DNA of 64,000 nucleotides from JAGXQV01 sp964527565 (lineage in GTDB: Bacteria; Pseudomonadota; Gammaproteobacteria; Burkholderiales; Sulfuricellaceae): contig CAZGOY010000009.1 of assembly GCA_964527565.1 (NCBI GenBank), positions 1-64,000 of the forward strand, in the 5' to 3' direction. The notes beneath the pieces are model-generated. The model was not told the DNA's origin. It worked only from the letters and a program-made list of their open reading frames with translations, and did not search any database. Positions within the stretch are counted from its first letter, which is position 1; the number at the start of each line of letters is the position of its first letter. Of the stretch, positions 25,454 through 33,818 are shown piece by piece. The position numbers and the translations under genes were made by a program.

Positions 25454-26392
25454 TTACATCGCCGGTGCCGAACCCTTGGCACGGCGAGATGGTCGCGTGG
25501 TGGACTCGATGATCGCCTTGACGTTGAAATACATCAGCCCATAGCCCTCGCTGGTACGCTGGGTCGGGGTGGCCGCCGCGATGGTGGCAAGCAGCACGTT
25601 CAGCCGCTGGTGGGTGAGATACAGGTCGCGCGTTTCCAGCGCCTCACGGGCAGCGGCCAGTTGGGTGGTCAAGGCGGACGCCAGCCCCGCGTCGGGAAAC
25701 CAGCCCAACTGGATGGCGCGCGCCAGGTCGTCGCGCAACAGGTTCCAGTGGGCGAAGTTCCCACGCTCCACGCCGGAGGGACCGAGCGTGACGGTCCTGT
25801 ATATCATGTCCAGTTCGGATTGCCCTGCCGTTTGCCGTTCCGCAAGCGTGACATTTTCATGATCGTCCACCAGAAACACCCACCAAGGTATGAGTTGCAC
25901 GTTGCGGATTGTCGGCAGGCCTGGGCTGTATAGCTCGAAGCCGTCCAGTCCGGTGCCAGGCAATATATTAATCGCATCATTTCCGCTACTGAAAGAAGCC
26001 ACGCCCTCGCGCCCCAGTCCGCCATGCCAGCCGGGCGGGACATTTTGCCCCACCGGAATAAAGTTTTGCGGGGTGGCGATTCTGCGCAACGCATCCAGTT
26101 CGCCTTGAAAACTGCTGCGTTTGTTGCCTATCGCAATCGTCAGACCCGTCGCCTCCAGGCGAGTGTTATATGGATTCAGGATGTCGATCTTGATGTCCCA
26201 TATTTCACCTGTGCTTTGGGCGGGGTTGTTGACGGCATAGGCGTAGTAATACCAGCCGCGCGATGCATCGAGGCGTGTTTCGGCACGGATTTGCACGTCC
26301 TTCAGCACCGGAATGGGCAGCAGCCCCACCGCCAGGGCGGCATGAGCGAAGCAGGCCATTGCGACGAATAATGCTTTGATCAAGGTGTTCAT
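25454..26392 (-). CDS. Truncated paralogue of the large exported protein
   Basis: The protein has 312 residues. It begins with a near-identical signal peptide (MNTLIKALFVAMACFAHAALA) and the VGLLPIPVLKDVQI start of the 671-residue neighbour. It ends shortly after the shared NVKAIIEST segment with 14 unrelated residues, so the Ig-like, CARDB-like and C-terminal domains are absent. The first part differs from the paralogue at roughly half of positions, whereas the last 90 residues are identical. This could be a functional single-module protein or a remnant left by recombination. No good ribosome-binding site is visible. Confidence 0.75.
   Translation of the reverse strand: MNTLIKALFVAMACFAHAALAVGLLPIPVLKDVQIRAETRLDASRGWYYYAYAVNNPAQSTGEIWDIKIDILNPYNTRLEATGLTIAIGNKRSSFQGELDALRRIATPQNFIPVGQNVPPGWHGGLGREGVASFSSGNDAINILPGTGLDGFELYSPGLPTIRNVQLIPWWVFLVDDHENVTLAERQTAGQSELDMIYRTVTLGPSGVERGNFAHWNLLRDDLARAIQLGWFPDAGLASALTTQLAAAREALETRDLYLTHQRLNVLLATIAAATPTQRTSEGYGLMYFNVKAIIESTTRPSRRAKGSAPAM
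25508..25783. repeat. Direct duplicate block, copy B
   Basis: This is the second copy of the 276-base block (see 23371-23646). Its left edge coincides with the point where the truncated paralogue loses homology to the full-length protein. Confidence 0.9.
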
Positions 26393-26440
26393 GCGAACGG
26401 CAGTTTCAAATCCACGCGAGTGGAACTGCCCCCTTTACCG

Positions 26441-26617
26441 CTAGGCGGCCACTGCGAGCTCGACCTTGTGGTTGCGGGTCTTGGGGTCGATGGAAACCTT
26501 GGCGACCGTGTAGTTCTTTCCGAGATGGGTATAGGGTTGCCCTTCTTCCGGGTCTTTGCCCCACGCGGCAAGCATCAGCATGGAAAGACGGGTTCCGTTC
26601 AGCCAGATTTCAATCAT
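26441..26617 (-). CDS. Small protein of unknown function (58 aa)
   Basis: The frame starts ATG at 26617 and reads MIEIWLNGTRLSMLMLAAWG, then KDPEEGQPYTHLGKNYTVAK, ending HKVELAVAA. Composition is protein-like and balanced, with no signal peptide. A GAGA sequence lies about 10 bases upstream. Just downstream (26395-26430) is a stretch resembling the coding sequence for RVDLKVPP in the peptidase-like gene, so this locus has been rearranged. I do not recognise the family. Confidence 0.6.
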   Translation of the reverse strand: MIEIWLNGTRLSMLMLAAWGKDPEEGQPYTHLGKNYTVAKVSIDPKTRNHKVELAVAA

Positions 26618-26757
26618 GATGGTTTCTCGTTCAGGAGTTGGAAAGCACGAAGACTAACATGGCCTTTTTTGGCGCGGCATCCGGGAATCACCTAATTTTT
26701 CCCCCGCCGCAAACCCGGCTACAATCCAGACCTCTCAACGTTTTTCCAGAGGCGAAC

Positions 26758-27240
26758 ATGAATAGCGAAGAAAAGCGGGCGCTCGCCGCCCAAGCCTACG
26801 AAAAGGCACTCCAGTACGAGCTCGATTTCGGCTGTTGCCCGCAGTGCGTGCTGGCGACCGTTCAGGAGTGTGTGGGAGTGGTTGACGACGCCACCATCAA
26901 GGCCAGCCACGGACTCTCGGGCGGCGGCGGACTGGCCGGGCTGGGGGCCTGCGGCGCGTTGACCGGCGGGCTGATCGCGCTCTCCGCCAAATATGGGCGC
27001 GACCGCGACAAGCTCGACAAGGGGCGTTTCATCAATAACTTCAAGAAAGGCAAGGAACTGGTGGAGCGTTTCCGTGCCGAATTCGGCGGCATCACCTGCG
27101 AGGAATTGCAGAAAAACTTCACCGGAAAAACCTACGATATGTGGAATGCCGAGGAATACCAGGCTTTCGACAAGGCGCGCGGCAGGCAGTGCGCCCACGC
27201 CACCGGCACAGTCACCCAGTGGGTCGTCGAAATGCTGTGA
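26758..27240 (+). CDS. C_GCAxxG_C_C family putative redox protein
   Basis: The protein has 160 residues. Cysteines are arranged as FGCCPQCVLATVQEC (about 22-36), then GLGACGALTGG, then ITCEEL and RQCAHAT. This fits the C_GCAxxG_C_C family, whose members are presumed metal- or redox-active; no reaction is proven. AGAGG precedes the ATG at 26758. A TACAAT box lies at about 26720, but no -35 is convincing. It is alone on its strand between minus-strand genes. Confidence 0.85.
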   Translation: MNSEEKRALAAQAYEKALQYELDFGCCPQCVLATVQECVGVVDDATIKASHGLSGGGGLAGLGACGALTGGLIALSAKYGRDRDKLDKGRFINNFKKGKELVERFRAEFGGITCEELQKNFTGKTYDMWNAEEYQAFDKARGRQCAHATGTVTQWVVEML

Positions 27241-27250
27241 GGCAGCTTGG

Positions 27251-27961
27251 TCAGGGATTGTTTGGCTTCAAGCCGTCAATACGCAGATATTCTGCCATCC
27301 GCGCATCATCCGCGTTGGTTTGATAAGGCAGCACGCCCAGAAGCGGGGCGGGCAGGCGTTCCCGCAGCGCTTGCACATTTTCGTCGAACAGCGGCATGGC
27401 TGGGTCGATGCGGTTGGCGATCCAGCCGGCCAGGGGCAGGCCGGAGGCGGCGATGGACTGGGCGCTCAACAGCGCGTGGTTAAGGCAGCCCAGGCGCATG
27501 CCCACCACCAGAATCACCGGCAGACCGAGGCGTTGCGCCAGGTCGGCGGTGTCTTCGCGCGGGTTGAGCGGCACGCGCCAGCCGCCCGCACCTTCCACGA
27601 TCACCACCTCGGCCAGGGCGCCCAAGCGCCCGCAAGCAGCGGCAATGACCCCCAGGCTGATTTCCACCCCGGACTGGGCGGCGGCGAGGTGCGGCGCCAC
27701 CGGCGGCAGAAAAGCGTAGGGGTTGACCAGTTCGCCGGGCGCTTCGACGTTACCCGCCGCCCGCAGGCGTTCCACGTCGTCGCAGAGCATGTCGCCTGCA
27801 AGCGCTTCGCAACCGGCCGCAACCGGTTTCATGCCGACGGCGCGCAGGCCCCTCGCCGCGAAGGCGCGCAACAGCGCGCAGGATGCCAGCGTCTTGCCGA
27901 CGCCGGTATCGGTGCCGGTGACGAAATAGGCTGTGTTCAAGGCAGTTTCAGGATTTGTCAT
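27251..27961 (-). CDS. bioD: Dethiobiotin synthetase
   Basis: The protein has 236 residues. P-loop TGTDTGVGKTLASCALL is at residues 15-31. KPVAAG follows, then VEGAGGWRVPL and the VVGMRLGCLNHALLS segment. It closes the ureido ring of dethiobiotin using ATP and CO2. No other biotin gene is adjacent, so bioD is detached here. It converges with the cysteine-rich gene, ten bases apart. Confidence 0.96.
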   Translation of the reverse strand: MTNPETALNTAYFVTGTDTGVGKTLASCALLRAFAARGLRAVGMKPVAAGCEALAGDMLCDDVERLRAAGNVEAPGELVNPYAFLPPVAPHLAAAQSGVEISLGVIAAACGRLGALAEVVIVEGAGGWRVPLNPREDTADLAQRLGLPVILVVGMRLGCLNHALLSAQSIAASGLPLAGWIANRIDPAMPLFDENVQALRERLPAPLLGVLPYQTNADDARMAEYLRIDGLKPNNP

Positions 27962-28044
27962 CTTTTGCCGTTTTCAATTTACTCGCCTGCAAATAAAAGT
28001 TGCCGTTATGCTTGAACCCACTTCAACCATTCGAATGACCCGGT

Positions 28045-28659
28045 CTACAAATTTCCGGTGTTACTTGTGCAGCTTCCCGCAGCCGCCACGTCGCAGTCGT
28101 CGGAAAACCTGTTGTCGCTGTCGAGGGTGAAGCTGCCGGTGATGCCGTTCACGTTGTAGGTATAGGTGCCGGCGCTTAGTCCATAGACTTCCAGGGGGAC
28201 GGTCATTCTGAAAGAGGACATCATCGCCACGCAAGCAATTTCGTGATTGATCATGGCATCCGAATAAGCGATGCTGATTCCCACGTCGAACCGCATATTT
28301 TCCAGCCGCTGATGAATCCGCTCCGGGCCGTCAAGGCCGCAGGCCCACCACGAGCCGCTCACGCGCATATATACGCTGACCGGAGAGGAGGGCGTTTTAA
28401 TGATCTCTACCGTCTGAATTGCCGATGTGGGTAACGGATGTATGTTTCTGTCTTGCAGTATCTGGCCGGAAGTCAGCCGCCAAGTTCCATCCACCGTCGA
28501 TTGGAAGGCGACATCCTGATATTGCCCGACCTTTTCCGGCGTATCGACGCGCGGTATCGTCAGCACGCCGTCCCGGTAACCCGGCTGGTCGGCGGAAAGG
28601 GCGGCGGCGGAATACAGGAATGCGGCTGCCAGGCATGTTCCAGACAAGGCATCACGCAA
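28045..28659 (-). CDS. Exported protein, paralogue A of the DQPGYRDGVLTIPRV pair
   Basis: The protein has 204 residues. The start is TTG at 28659 with GGGAGGG eight bases upstream. The signal peptide ends near ALSA. The N-terminal motif DQPGYRDGVLTIPRVDTPEK and the C-terminal 60 residues (YGLSAGTYTYNVNGITGSFT and onward) are almost identical to the protein at 29828-30430, but the centre differs strongly. The C-terminal part looks like a small beta-rich domain with paired cysteines. Function unknown. It overlaps the preceding gene by eight bases. Confidence 0.78.
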   Translation of the reverse strand: MRDALSGTCLAAAFLYSAAALSADQPGYRDGVLTIPRVDTPEKVGQYQDVAFQSTVDGTWRLTSGQILQDRNIHPLPTSAIQTVEIIKTPSSPVSVYMRVSGSWWACGLDGPERIHQRLENMRFDVGISIAYSDAMINHEIACVAMMSSFRMTVPLEVYGLSAGTYTYNVNGITGSFTLDSDNRFSDDCDVAAAGSCTSNTGNL

Positions 28660-29113
28660 GGTACAGCCCTCCCATTTTCTGAGCGATATCCGGTAGTTCG
28701 GAAGGTTTGCCGGTTAACTCTTGATCGAATTCGGAGGCGAGTTGAATGATGCGCTGGAGAAGGGTGGCGGGGTCCAGTTGCTCCCCGCTTGCTCTTGCCT
28801 TGCTTATTGCCATCGAGCATGCAGAAGACAGGAATAACCTTTGCGCATTGCTGATTCCCGGCTGGTTGCACAGGTTTTCGAGATATTCCTTCACCACGTC
28901 ATTTTCATCCCCGCTTCTGGGAAAAACGGCTTTGCCGGTGACGGTATTCGCGGACGCCGGATTTTGCATCTGCGGCGTTTCCTTGGAAGCGGATTGCGCG
29001 GAACGCAATAGCTCGCTGAAGGATTGTCCTGAGTTCTGTCCGCTCAGGGGGGCGTTGCGCTTATCCCTTAAATCTCTTTGAGGGGAATTCAAGTTCAGCA
29101 TTTCAATTGTCAT
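28652..29113 (-). CDS. Leaderless protein of unknown function within the exported-protein cluster
   Basis: The protein has 153 residues. It has no signal peptide. The first 70 residues are polar and probably disordered. Residues about 72-145 are predicted helical (VVKEYLENLC, AQRLFLSSACSMAISKA, LLQRIIQLASEFDQEL). GGAGG sits 6 bases before the ATG. It overlaps the downstream exported paralogue, so it is in the same operon as exported proteins although it looks cytoplasmic. I do not recognise it. Confidence 0.75.
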   Translation of the reverse strand: MTIEMLNLNSPQRDLRDKRNAPLSGQNSGQSFSELLRSAQSASKETPQMQNPASANTVTGKAVFPRSGDENDVVKEYLENLCNQPGISNAQRLFLSSACSMAISKARASGEQLDPATLLQRIIQLASEFDQELTGKPSELPDIAQKMGGLYLA

Positions 29114-29188
29114 GATAACCTCCGTGAAATGTCACACGCGGGTTGACCGATTTCCCCAACCACTGTCCAACCGGTCAACCCATGCTGT

Positions 29189-29704
29189 TTAACGGACTGT
29201 GAAAATTTCCCTTACCGTGCCGCGCGCGAACTCAGCCGAGTTGTTTGAACGGACGCCAATGAAAAGCTTCGCGCCTTTCCGCGATGAAAAATGGCCCAGG
29301 TTGACTTTCCGGCCAACCGCCGTGGTTTCAAACGGAAAACGCTGCGAAGAGGATGCCAGCGGCGGCATCCCGGCGCTTCCGTCAATGGACGTTTCTTGCC
29401 AGCGTTCCGTTGGCGCGACATTCGCGTCGGAACGGTATTGAAAGAACCGCCCATTGTCCTGAAAGACAAAATAGAGATTATCCAGAACATCCGGCTGGTC
29501 TTCCGCTTCCAGTGTGGCGGTGACCCATAGCGTTCCGCTGGGAACGACCAGGCATGAGCCGGGACGCGCGTTGACGAGTAGCGGCGAGTCGCACGTTACC
29601 ACCCGGTTTGAAATGTCTTCCACGGAAAACTGGACGGCCATGGCCCACGAAGTGAAGCCCGCCAGCGAGAGTGCTGCTAACAAACGCACGAATACTGTTT
29701 TCAT
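29189..29704 (-). CDS. Exported protein of unknown function (171 aa)
   Basis: The signal peptide is MKTVFVRLLAALSLAGFTSW followed by AMA. The mature part is beta-rich with two cysteines (VVTCDSPLLVNARPGSCLVV), an ILV-poor centre and a C-terminal GVRSNNSAEFARGTVREIFT. GGAG lies before the ATG at 29704; a start five codons upstream is less likely. It sits between the two DQPGYRDGVLTIPRV paralogues in one minus-strand run. Confidence 0.75.
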   Translation of the reverse strand: MKTVFVRLLAALSLAGFTSWAMAVQFSVEDISNRVVTCDSPLLVNARPGSCLVVPSGTLWVTATLEAEDQPDVLDNLYFVFQDNGRFFQYRSDANVAPTERWQETSIDGSAGMPPLASSSQRFPFETTAVGRKVNLGHFSSRKGAKLFIGVRSNNSAEFARGTVREIFTVR

Positions 29705-29827
29705 CTTGATCTCCTGCAAATGGAAGTCGCCAAAACAGGGGCTAACCGATCTTCAGCACCACATGAAAAGCTGCGCCGCACCCCAATTTTTATAAGCAAC
29801 ACCCATGCCAGCGAATTGGCGCTGAAT

Positions 29828-30430
29828 CTACAAATTTCCGGTGTTGCTTGTGCAGCTGCCCGCAGCCGCCACGTCGCAGTCGTCGGAAAACCTGTTGTCG
29901 CTGTCGAGGGTAAAGCTGCCGGTGATGCCGTTCACGTTGTAGGTATAGGTGCCTGCGCTCAGACCGTAGACTTCCAGGGGGACGGTCATCCTGAATACCC
30001 TGTAATTTGCGGTGCAGGCAATTAACCCGTTTGCGGCGTCATCCGAAAGGATCACGCTGACCCCCACGTCGAAATTTGTCCCATTGATTCGCTGATGTAT
30101 CCGTCCTGAACCTTCATAGTCGCACCCTCCCTGTTGTCCACGCACACGCAAATGTATGCTCACGGGAAAGGTGTCGCTTTTGATTACCTTGGTTTGATCA
30201 ATGTGTACACGTACAAGCTTGGGGGTTTCCGCAACTTGGCCGTCGGTCAGCCGCCAAGTCCCGTCTGTCGCCGATTGGAACGTGACATCCTGATATTGCC
30301 CGACCTTTTCCGGCGTATCGACGCGCGGTATCGTCAGCACGCCGTCCCGGTAGCCCGGCTGGTCGGTGGAAAAGGCGGTGGCGGAATACAAGGATGCAGC
30401 GATAAAAAAAATTTTGCTGGACAGGTTCAT
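29828..30430 (-). CDS. Exported protein, paralogue B of the DQPGYRDGVLTIPRV pair
   Basis: The protein has 200 residues, first in the minus-strand run. The signal peptide is MNLSSKIFFIAASLYSATAF. The DQPGYRDGVLTIPRVDTPEK motif follows directly. The centre (about 60-135) has little similarity to paralogue A apart from RIHQR and FDVG, and the last 60 residues are nearly identical to it. GGAG precedes the ATG at 30430. Function unknown. Confidence 0.78.
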   Translation of the reverse strand: MNLSSKIFFIAASLYSATAFSTDQPGYRDGVLTIPRVDTPEKVGQYQDVTFQSATDGTWRLTDGQVAETPKLVRVHIDQTKVIKSDTFPVSIHLRVRGQQGGCDYEGSGRIHQRINGTNFDVGVSVILSDDAANGLIACTANYRVFRMTVPLEVYGLSAGTYTYNVNGITGSFTLDSDNRFSDDCDVAAAGSCTSNTGNL

Positions 30431-30587
30431 GACATTCTCCAGAGAGTGATTTGAATCAGCTGCCAAGGGAAACGCTCATCATAGCACCGGGGTTCATGCA
30501 TTTGTCATGCCGCGTCGAGGGCGCGGCCTCGCGAAGCCCGCCATGCGGTTATAATGCCGTTTTTTTCGTCGGCACTTTAGCGCACCC

Positions 30588-31442
30588 ATGAAAAACACCG
30601 CCATCCTGCTCATCAGTTGCCCCGACCGCAAGGGACTGGTCGCCACCATCGCCAATTTCCTTTACCAGCACGATGCCAACATCCTGCATGCCGACCAGCA
30701 TCAGGACAGCGAGCTGGGCCTGTTCCTGATGCGCGTGGAATGGGATCTCGAAGGGTTCAAGCTGGACATCGGGGAATTCGAGCGGCATTTCGCCCCCATC
30801 GCGCAGCCTTTCGACATGACCTGGCGCCTGGCGCTCTCCAGCCAGCGTCCGAAGATGGCGATTTTCGTGTCGCGCTACGACCATTGCCTGGCCGATCTGC
30901 TCTACCGTCACCAGAGCGGTGAACTGCATTGCGACATTCCGCTGATCCTCAGCAACCATACCGACACGCAATGGCTGGCGGAAGCCTACAAGATTCCCTT
31001 CCAGCACATTCCGGTGGAACGCGACAGCAAGCACGAGGCCGAGAAGGACCAGCTCGCCGTGCTGCGCCACCATCATGTCGACCTGATCGTGCTGGCGCGC
31101 TACATGCAGGTGCTGTCGGCCGATTTCATCAAGCATTATCCCAGCCGCATCATCAACATCCACCATTCCTTCCTGCCCGCCTTTCACGGCGCCAAGCCTT
31201 ACCACCGCGCCTTCGAGCGCGGCGTCAAGCTGATCGGCGCGACCAGCCACTACGTCACGGAAATTCTCGACGACGGGCCGATCATCGATCAGGACGTGGC
31301 GCGCATTTCGCACCGCGACGAACTCAACGACCTGATCCAGAAAGGGCGCGACCTGGAAAAGGTGGTGCTGTCGCGCGCGGTGCGCTGGCACATCGAAAGC
31401 CGCATCCTGCTCTACGCCAACAAGACGGTGATTTTCGATTGA
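30588..31442 (+). CDS. purU: Formyltetrahydrofolate deformylase
   Basis: The protein has 284 residues. An N-terminal ACT domain (about 5-85, ILLISCPDRKGLVATIANFL) precedes a formyltransferase-like domain. That domain holds the catalytic IINIHHSFLPAFHGAKPYHR and the later IGATSHYVTEILDDGPIIDQ. It releases formate from 10-formyl-THF, balancing one-carbon pools. A TATAAT box lies at 30550-30555 without a clear -35. Confidence 0.97.
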   Translation: MKNTAILLISCPDRKGLVATIANFLYQHDANILHADQHQDSELGLFLMRVEWDLEGFKLDIGEFERHFAPIAQPFDMTWRLALSSQRPKMAIFVSRYDHCLADLLYRHQSGELHCDIPLILSNHTDTQWLAEAYKIPFQHIPVERDSKHEAEKDQLAVLRHHHVDLIVLARYMQVLSADFIKHYPSRIINIHHSFLPAFHGAKPYHRAFERGVKLIGATSHYVTEILDDGPIIDQDVARISHRDELNDLIQKGRDLEKVVLSRAVRWHIESRILLYANKTVIFD

Positions 31443-31497
31443 CGCGCCATGCGCGGCGGCCTATGCTGGCATAGGCCATTTGTCGCCGGGAGAAACC

Positions 31498-31836
31498 ATG
31501 CACACCGAACGCCACGCACGGCTATTTCGTAACGGACGCAACCAGGCCGTGCGCATTCCGCGCGAATTCGAATTGCCGGGGGATGAGGTCATCATCCACA
31601 AGGACGGCGACCGCTTGATTGTGGAACCGCTCATGAAAAAGCCTGGCTTGCTGGCCTTGCTGGCTACGCTAGATCCGTTGGACGAAGCATTCCCGGACGT
31701 GGACGCAGGCTGGGCGCAGCCCGCCGGGGTCGGCTTCGCCCAAAAAATCCACCAGCGCTTCGCCGGGCTGGATGCCGGTGAACTGCCGGTTCCGCCGCGC
31801 CGCCCGGCGCGCCTGCCGGTCGTTCCCAAAGACTGA
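31498..31836 (+). CDS. vapB: VapB-type antitoxin (SpoVT/AbrB fold) with extended C-terminus
   Basis: The protein has 112 residues. The N-terminus has ARLFRNGRNQAVRIPREFEL and GDEVIIHKDGDRLIVEP, a clear MazE/VapB swapped-hairpin DNA-binding domain. The tail is about 30 residues longer than most VapB proteins and ends in a proline/arginine-rich stretch (PVPPRRPARLPVVPKD). GGGAG precedes the ATG. The vapC start lies two bases after the stop. Confidence 0.93.
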   Translation: MHTERHARLFRNGRNQAVRIPREFELPGDEVIIHKDGDRLIVEPLMKKPGLLALLATLDPLDEAFPDVDAGWAQPAGVGFAQKIHQRFAGLDAGELPVPPRRPARLPVVPKD

Positions 31837-31838
31837 TC

Positions 31839-32264
31839 ATGAGCGGCGTCCTGCTCGACACGAACGTCCTTTCGGAACTCATGCGTCCCCAACCGTCCAT
31901 CGAAGTGTTGGGCTGGTTCGGGCGGCAACAAGGTATTTCGTTTTTCGTCAGCGCCATCACCCGTGCCGAGATTTTGCTGGGTATCGCGCTGCTGCCCAGC
32001 GGCAGGCGACGCGACGGGCTTGCAGGCGCCGCCGAGAAGATGTTCGACGAGGATTTCGCCGGGTACAGCCTGGCTTTCGACGGAAGCTGTGCTACCGAGT
32101 ACGCTTTGCTCGTCGCCAGGCGTACCTTGCGCGGACACGCGATATCCACCGAGGACGGGCAGATCGCCGCCATCGCCCTGAGTCATGGGCTGCCTCTGGC
32201 TACACGCAACGGCAAGGATTTCAATGGGATCGCGGGACTCACGCTGCTCAACCCATGGGAGTGA
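31839..32264 (+). CDS. vapC: VapC-type PIN-domain toxin
   Basis: The protein has 141 residues. PIN acidic residues are present in LLDTNVLSELM (Asp7), AEILLGIALL (Glu), STEDGQIAAIA (Asp) and TRNGKDFNG (Asp). It resembles the FitB/VapC group of Mg-dependent tRNA-cutting ribonucleases. It is paired with the VapB gene immediately upstream and sits between purU and tgt, two conserved genes, consistent with a mobile TA insertion. Confidence 0.93.
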   Translation: MSGVLLDTNVLSELMRPQPSIEVLGWFGRQQGISFFVSAITRAEILLGIALLPSGRRRDGLAGAAEKMFDEDFAGYSLAFDGSCATEYALLVARRTLRGHAISTEDGQIAAIALSHGLPLATRNGKDFNGIAGLTLLNPWE

Positions 32265-32328
32265 CCTTGTTCCCGGATTCCGGCCCCATGGCGGGCAGTT
32301 CATGTAACGCTCATTATTCTGGAACTCA

Positions 32329-33447
32329 ATGAATTTCACCCTCCACGCCACTTCCGGCGCCGCCCGGCGCGGCACCCTGCAACTTGCCCACGGCAGCGTC
32401 GAGACGCCGGCCTTCATGCCGGTGGGCACCTATGGTTCGGTCAAGGCGATGTCGCCGGTGGAACTGCGCGACATCGGCGCGCATATCGTGCTCGGCAACA
32501 CCTTTCACCTGTGGCTGCGCCCCGGCCTGGAGGTGATCGAGGCGCACGGCGGGCTGCACCGCTTCATGGGTTGGGACGGGCCGATCCTCACCGACAGCGG
32601 CGGTTTCCAGGTGTTCAGCCTGGGCGCGTTGCGCAAGATCAGCGAGGAGGGGGTGAAATTTCAGTCGCCGATTAACGGCGACCGCTGCTTTCTCACGCCG
32701 GAAGAATCGATGCGCATTCAGCGGACGCTCAATTCCGACATCGTGATGATCTTCGACGAGTGCACGCCTTACCCCGCCGACGAACGGCAGGCGGCGGAAT
32801 CCATGCGTCTTTCCCTGCGCTGGGCGAAGCGTTCGAAAAAGTCCCACGAGGGCAACCCCAATGCGCTGTTCGGCATCGTACAGGGCGGCATGTTCGAGCA
32901 TTTGCGCGACGAATCCCTGCGCAAGCTGGCCGCCATCGGCTTCGACGGTTATGCCATCGGCGGCTTGAGCGTGGGCGAGCCGAAGGACGACATGCAGCGC
33001 ATTCTCGCCCATACCGCGCCGCAATTGCCGGCGGACAAGCCGCGCTACCTGATGGGCGTGGGCACGCCGGAAGACCTGGTGAATGCCGTGGCGCACGGGG
33101 TCGATATGTTCGATTGCGTGATGCCCACGCGCAACGCGCGCAACGGCTGGCTGTTCACCCGCTTCGGCGCGGTGAAGATCAAGAACGCGCAATACCGCCT
33201 CGACACGCGCCCGCTGGACGAGCAGTGCGCCTGCTACACCTGCCGCCACTTTTCGCGCGCCTATTTGCACCATTTGCACCGCATCGGCGAAATTCTCGGT
33301 GCGCGCCTCAATACCCTCCACAACCTGCACTACTACCAGGAGTTGATGCAGGGCATGCGCGGCGCCATCGAAGCCGGACGTTTCGCTGATTTCGCGGCGG
33401 AATTCCGGCAGGTGCGCGCCGCATCCATGCTAGAATCCGCCGTTTAA
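32329..33447 (+). CDS. tgt: Queuine tRNA-ribosyltransferase
   Basis: The protein has 372 residues. LTDSGGFQVFSLG holds the active-site Asp, DCVMPTRNARNGWLFT holds the catalytic Asp, and CACYTCRHFSRAYLHHL is the zinc site. It swaps G34 of GUN-anticodon tRNAs for preQ1. It is followed by yajC-secD-secF, the common proteobacterial order. Confidence 0.98.
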   Translation: MNFTLHATSGAARRGTLQLAHGSVETPAFMPVGTYGSVKAMSPVELRDIGAHIVLGNTFHLWLRPGLEVIEAHGGLHRFMGWDGPILTDSGGFQVFSLGALRKISEEGVKFQSPINGDRCFLTPEESMRIQRTLNSDIVMIFDECTPYPADERQAAESMRLSLRWAKRSKKSHEGNPNALFGIVQGGMFEHLRDESLRKLAAIGFDGYAIGGLSVGEPKDDMQRILAHTAPQLPADKPRYLMGVGTPEDLVNAVAHGVDMFDCVMPTRNARNGWLFTRFGAVKIKNAQYRLDTRPLDEQCACYTCRHFSRAYLHHLHRIGEILGARLNTLHNLHYYQELMQGMRGAIEAGRFADFAAEFRQVRAASMLESAV

Positions 33448-33469
33448 TTTTCGCATTAGGAGAGCCAAC

Positions 33470-33796
33470 ATGCTGATCAATCTGGCCCATGCCGCCGACG
33501 CCGCCCCCCAGGACCCCGGACTGCTGGGCTTCCTGCCGCTGATCGTCATTTTCGCGCTGTTTTACTTCATGCTGATCCGCCCGCAGATCAAGAAGCACAA
33601 GGAACAGACCGCCATGGTCAGTGCCCTGCAAAAAGGCGACGAAGTGGCAACTGCCGGCGGCTTGCTGGGCAGGGTGGTGAAGGTGACCGACCATTTCGTC
33701 AGCCTGGAAGTGGCGCCGGATACCGTGGTGCACGTTCAGAAAAACCTGCTCAGCACGGTGTTGCCCAAGGGCACCATCAAGGACATCGAAAAATAA
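33470..33796 (+). CDS. yajC: Sec translocon accessory protein YajC
   Basis: The protein has 108 residues: one membrane helix (about 19-37, LLGFLPLIVIFALFYFMLIR), the PQIKKHKEQ turn and a small cytoplasmic domain with GDEVATAGGLLG. It associates with SecDF. TAGGAG precedes the ATG, 22 bases after tgt. Confidence 0.97.
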   Translation: MLINLAHAADAAPQDPGLLGFLPLIVIFALFYFMLIRPQIKKHKEQTAMVSALQKGDEVATAGGLLGRVVKVTDHFVSLEVAPDTVVHVQKNLLSTVLPKGTIKDIEK

Positions 33797-33818
33797 ACCG
33801 TTTCAAGGACACCCCCCC

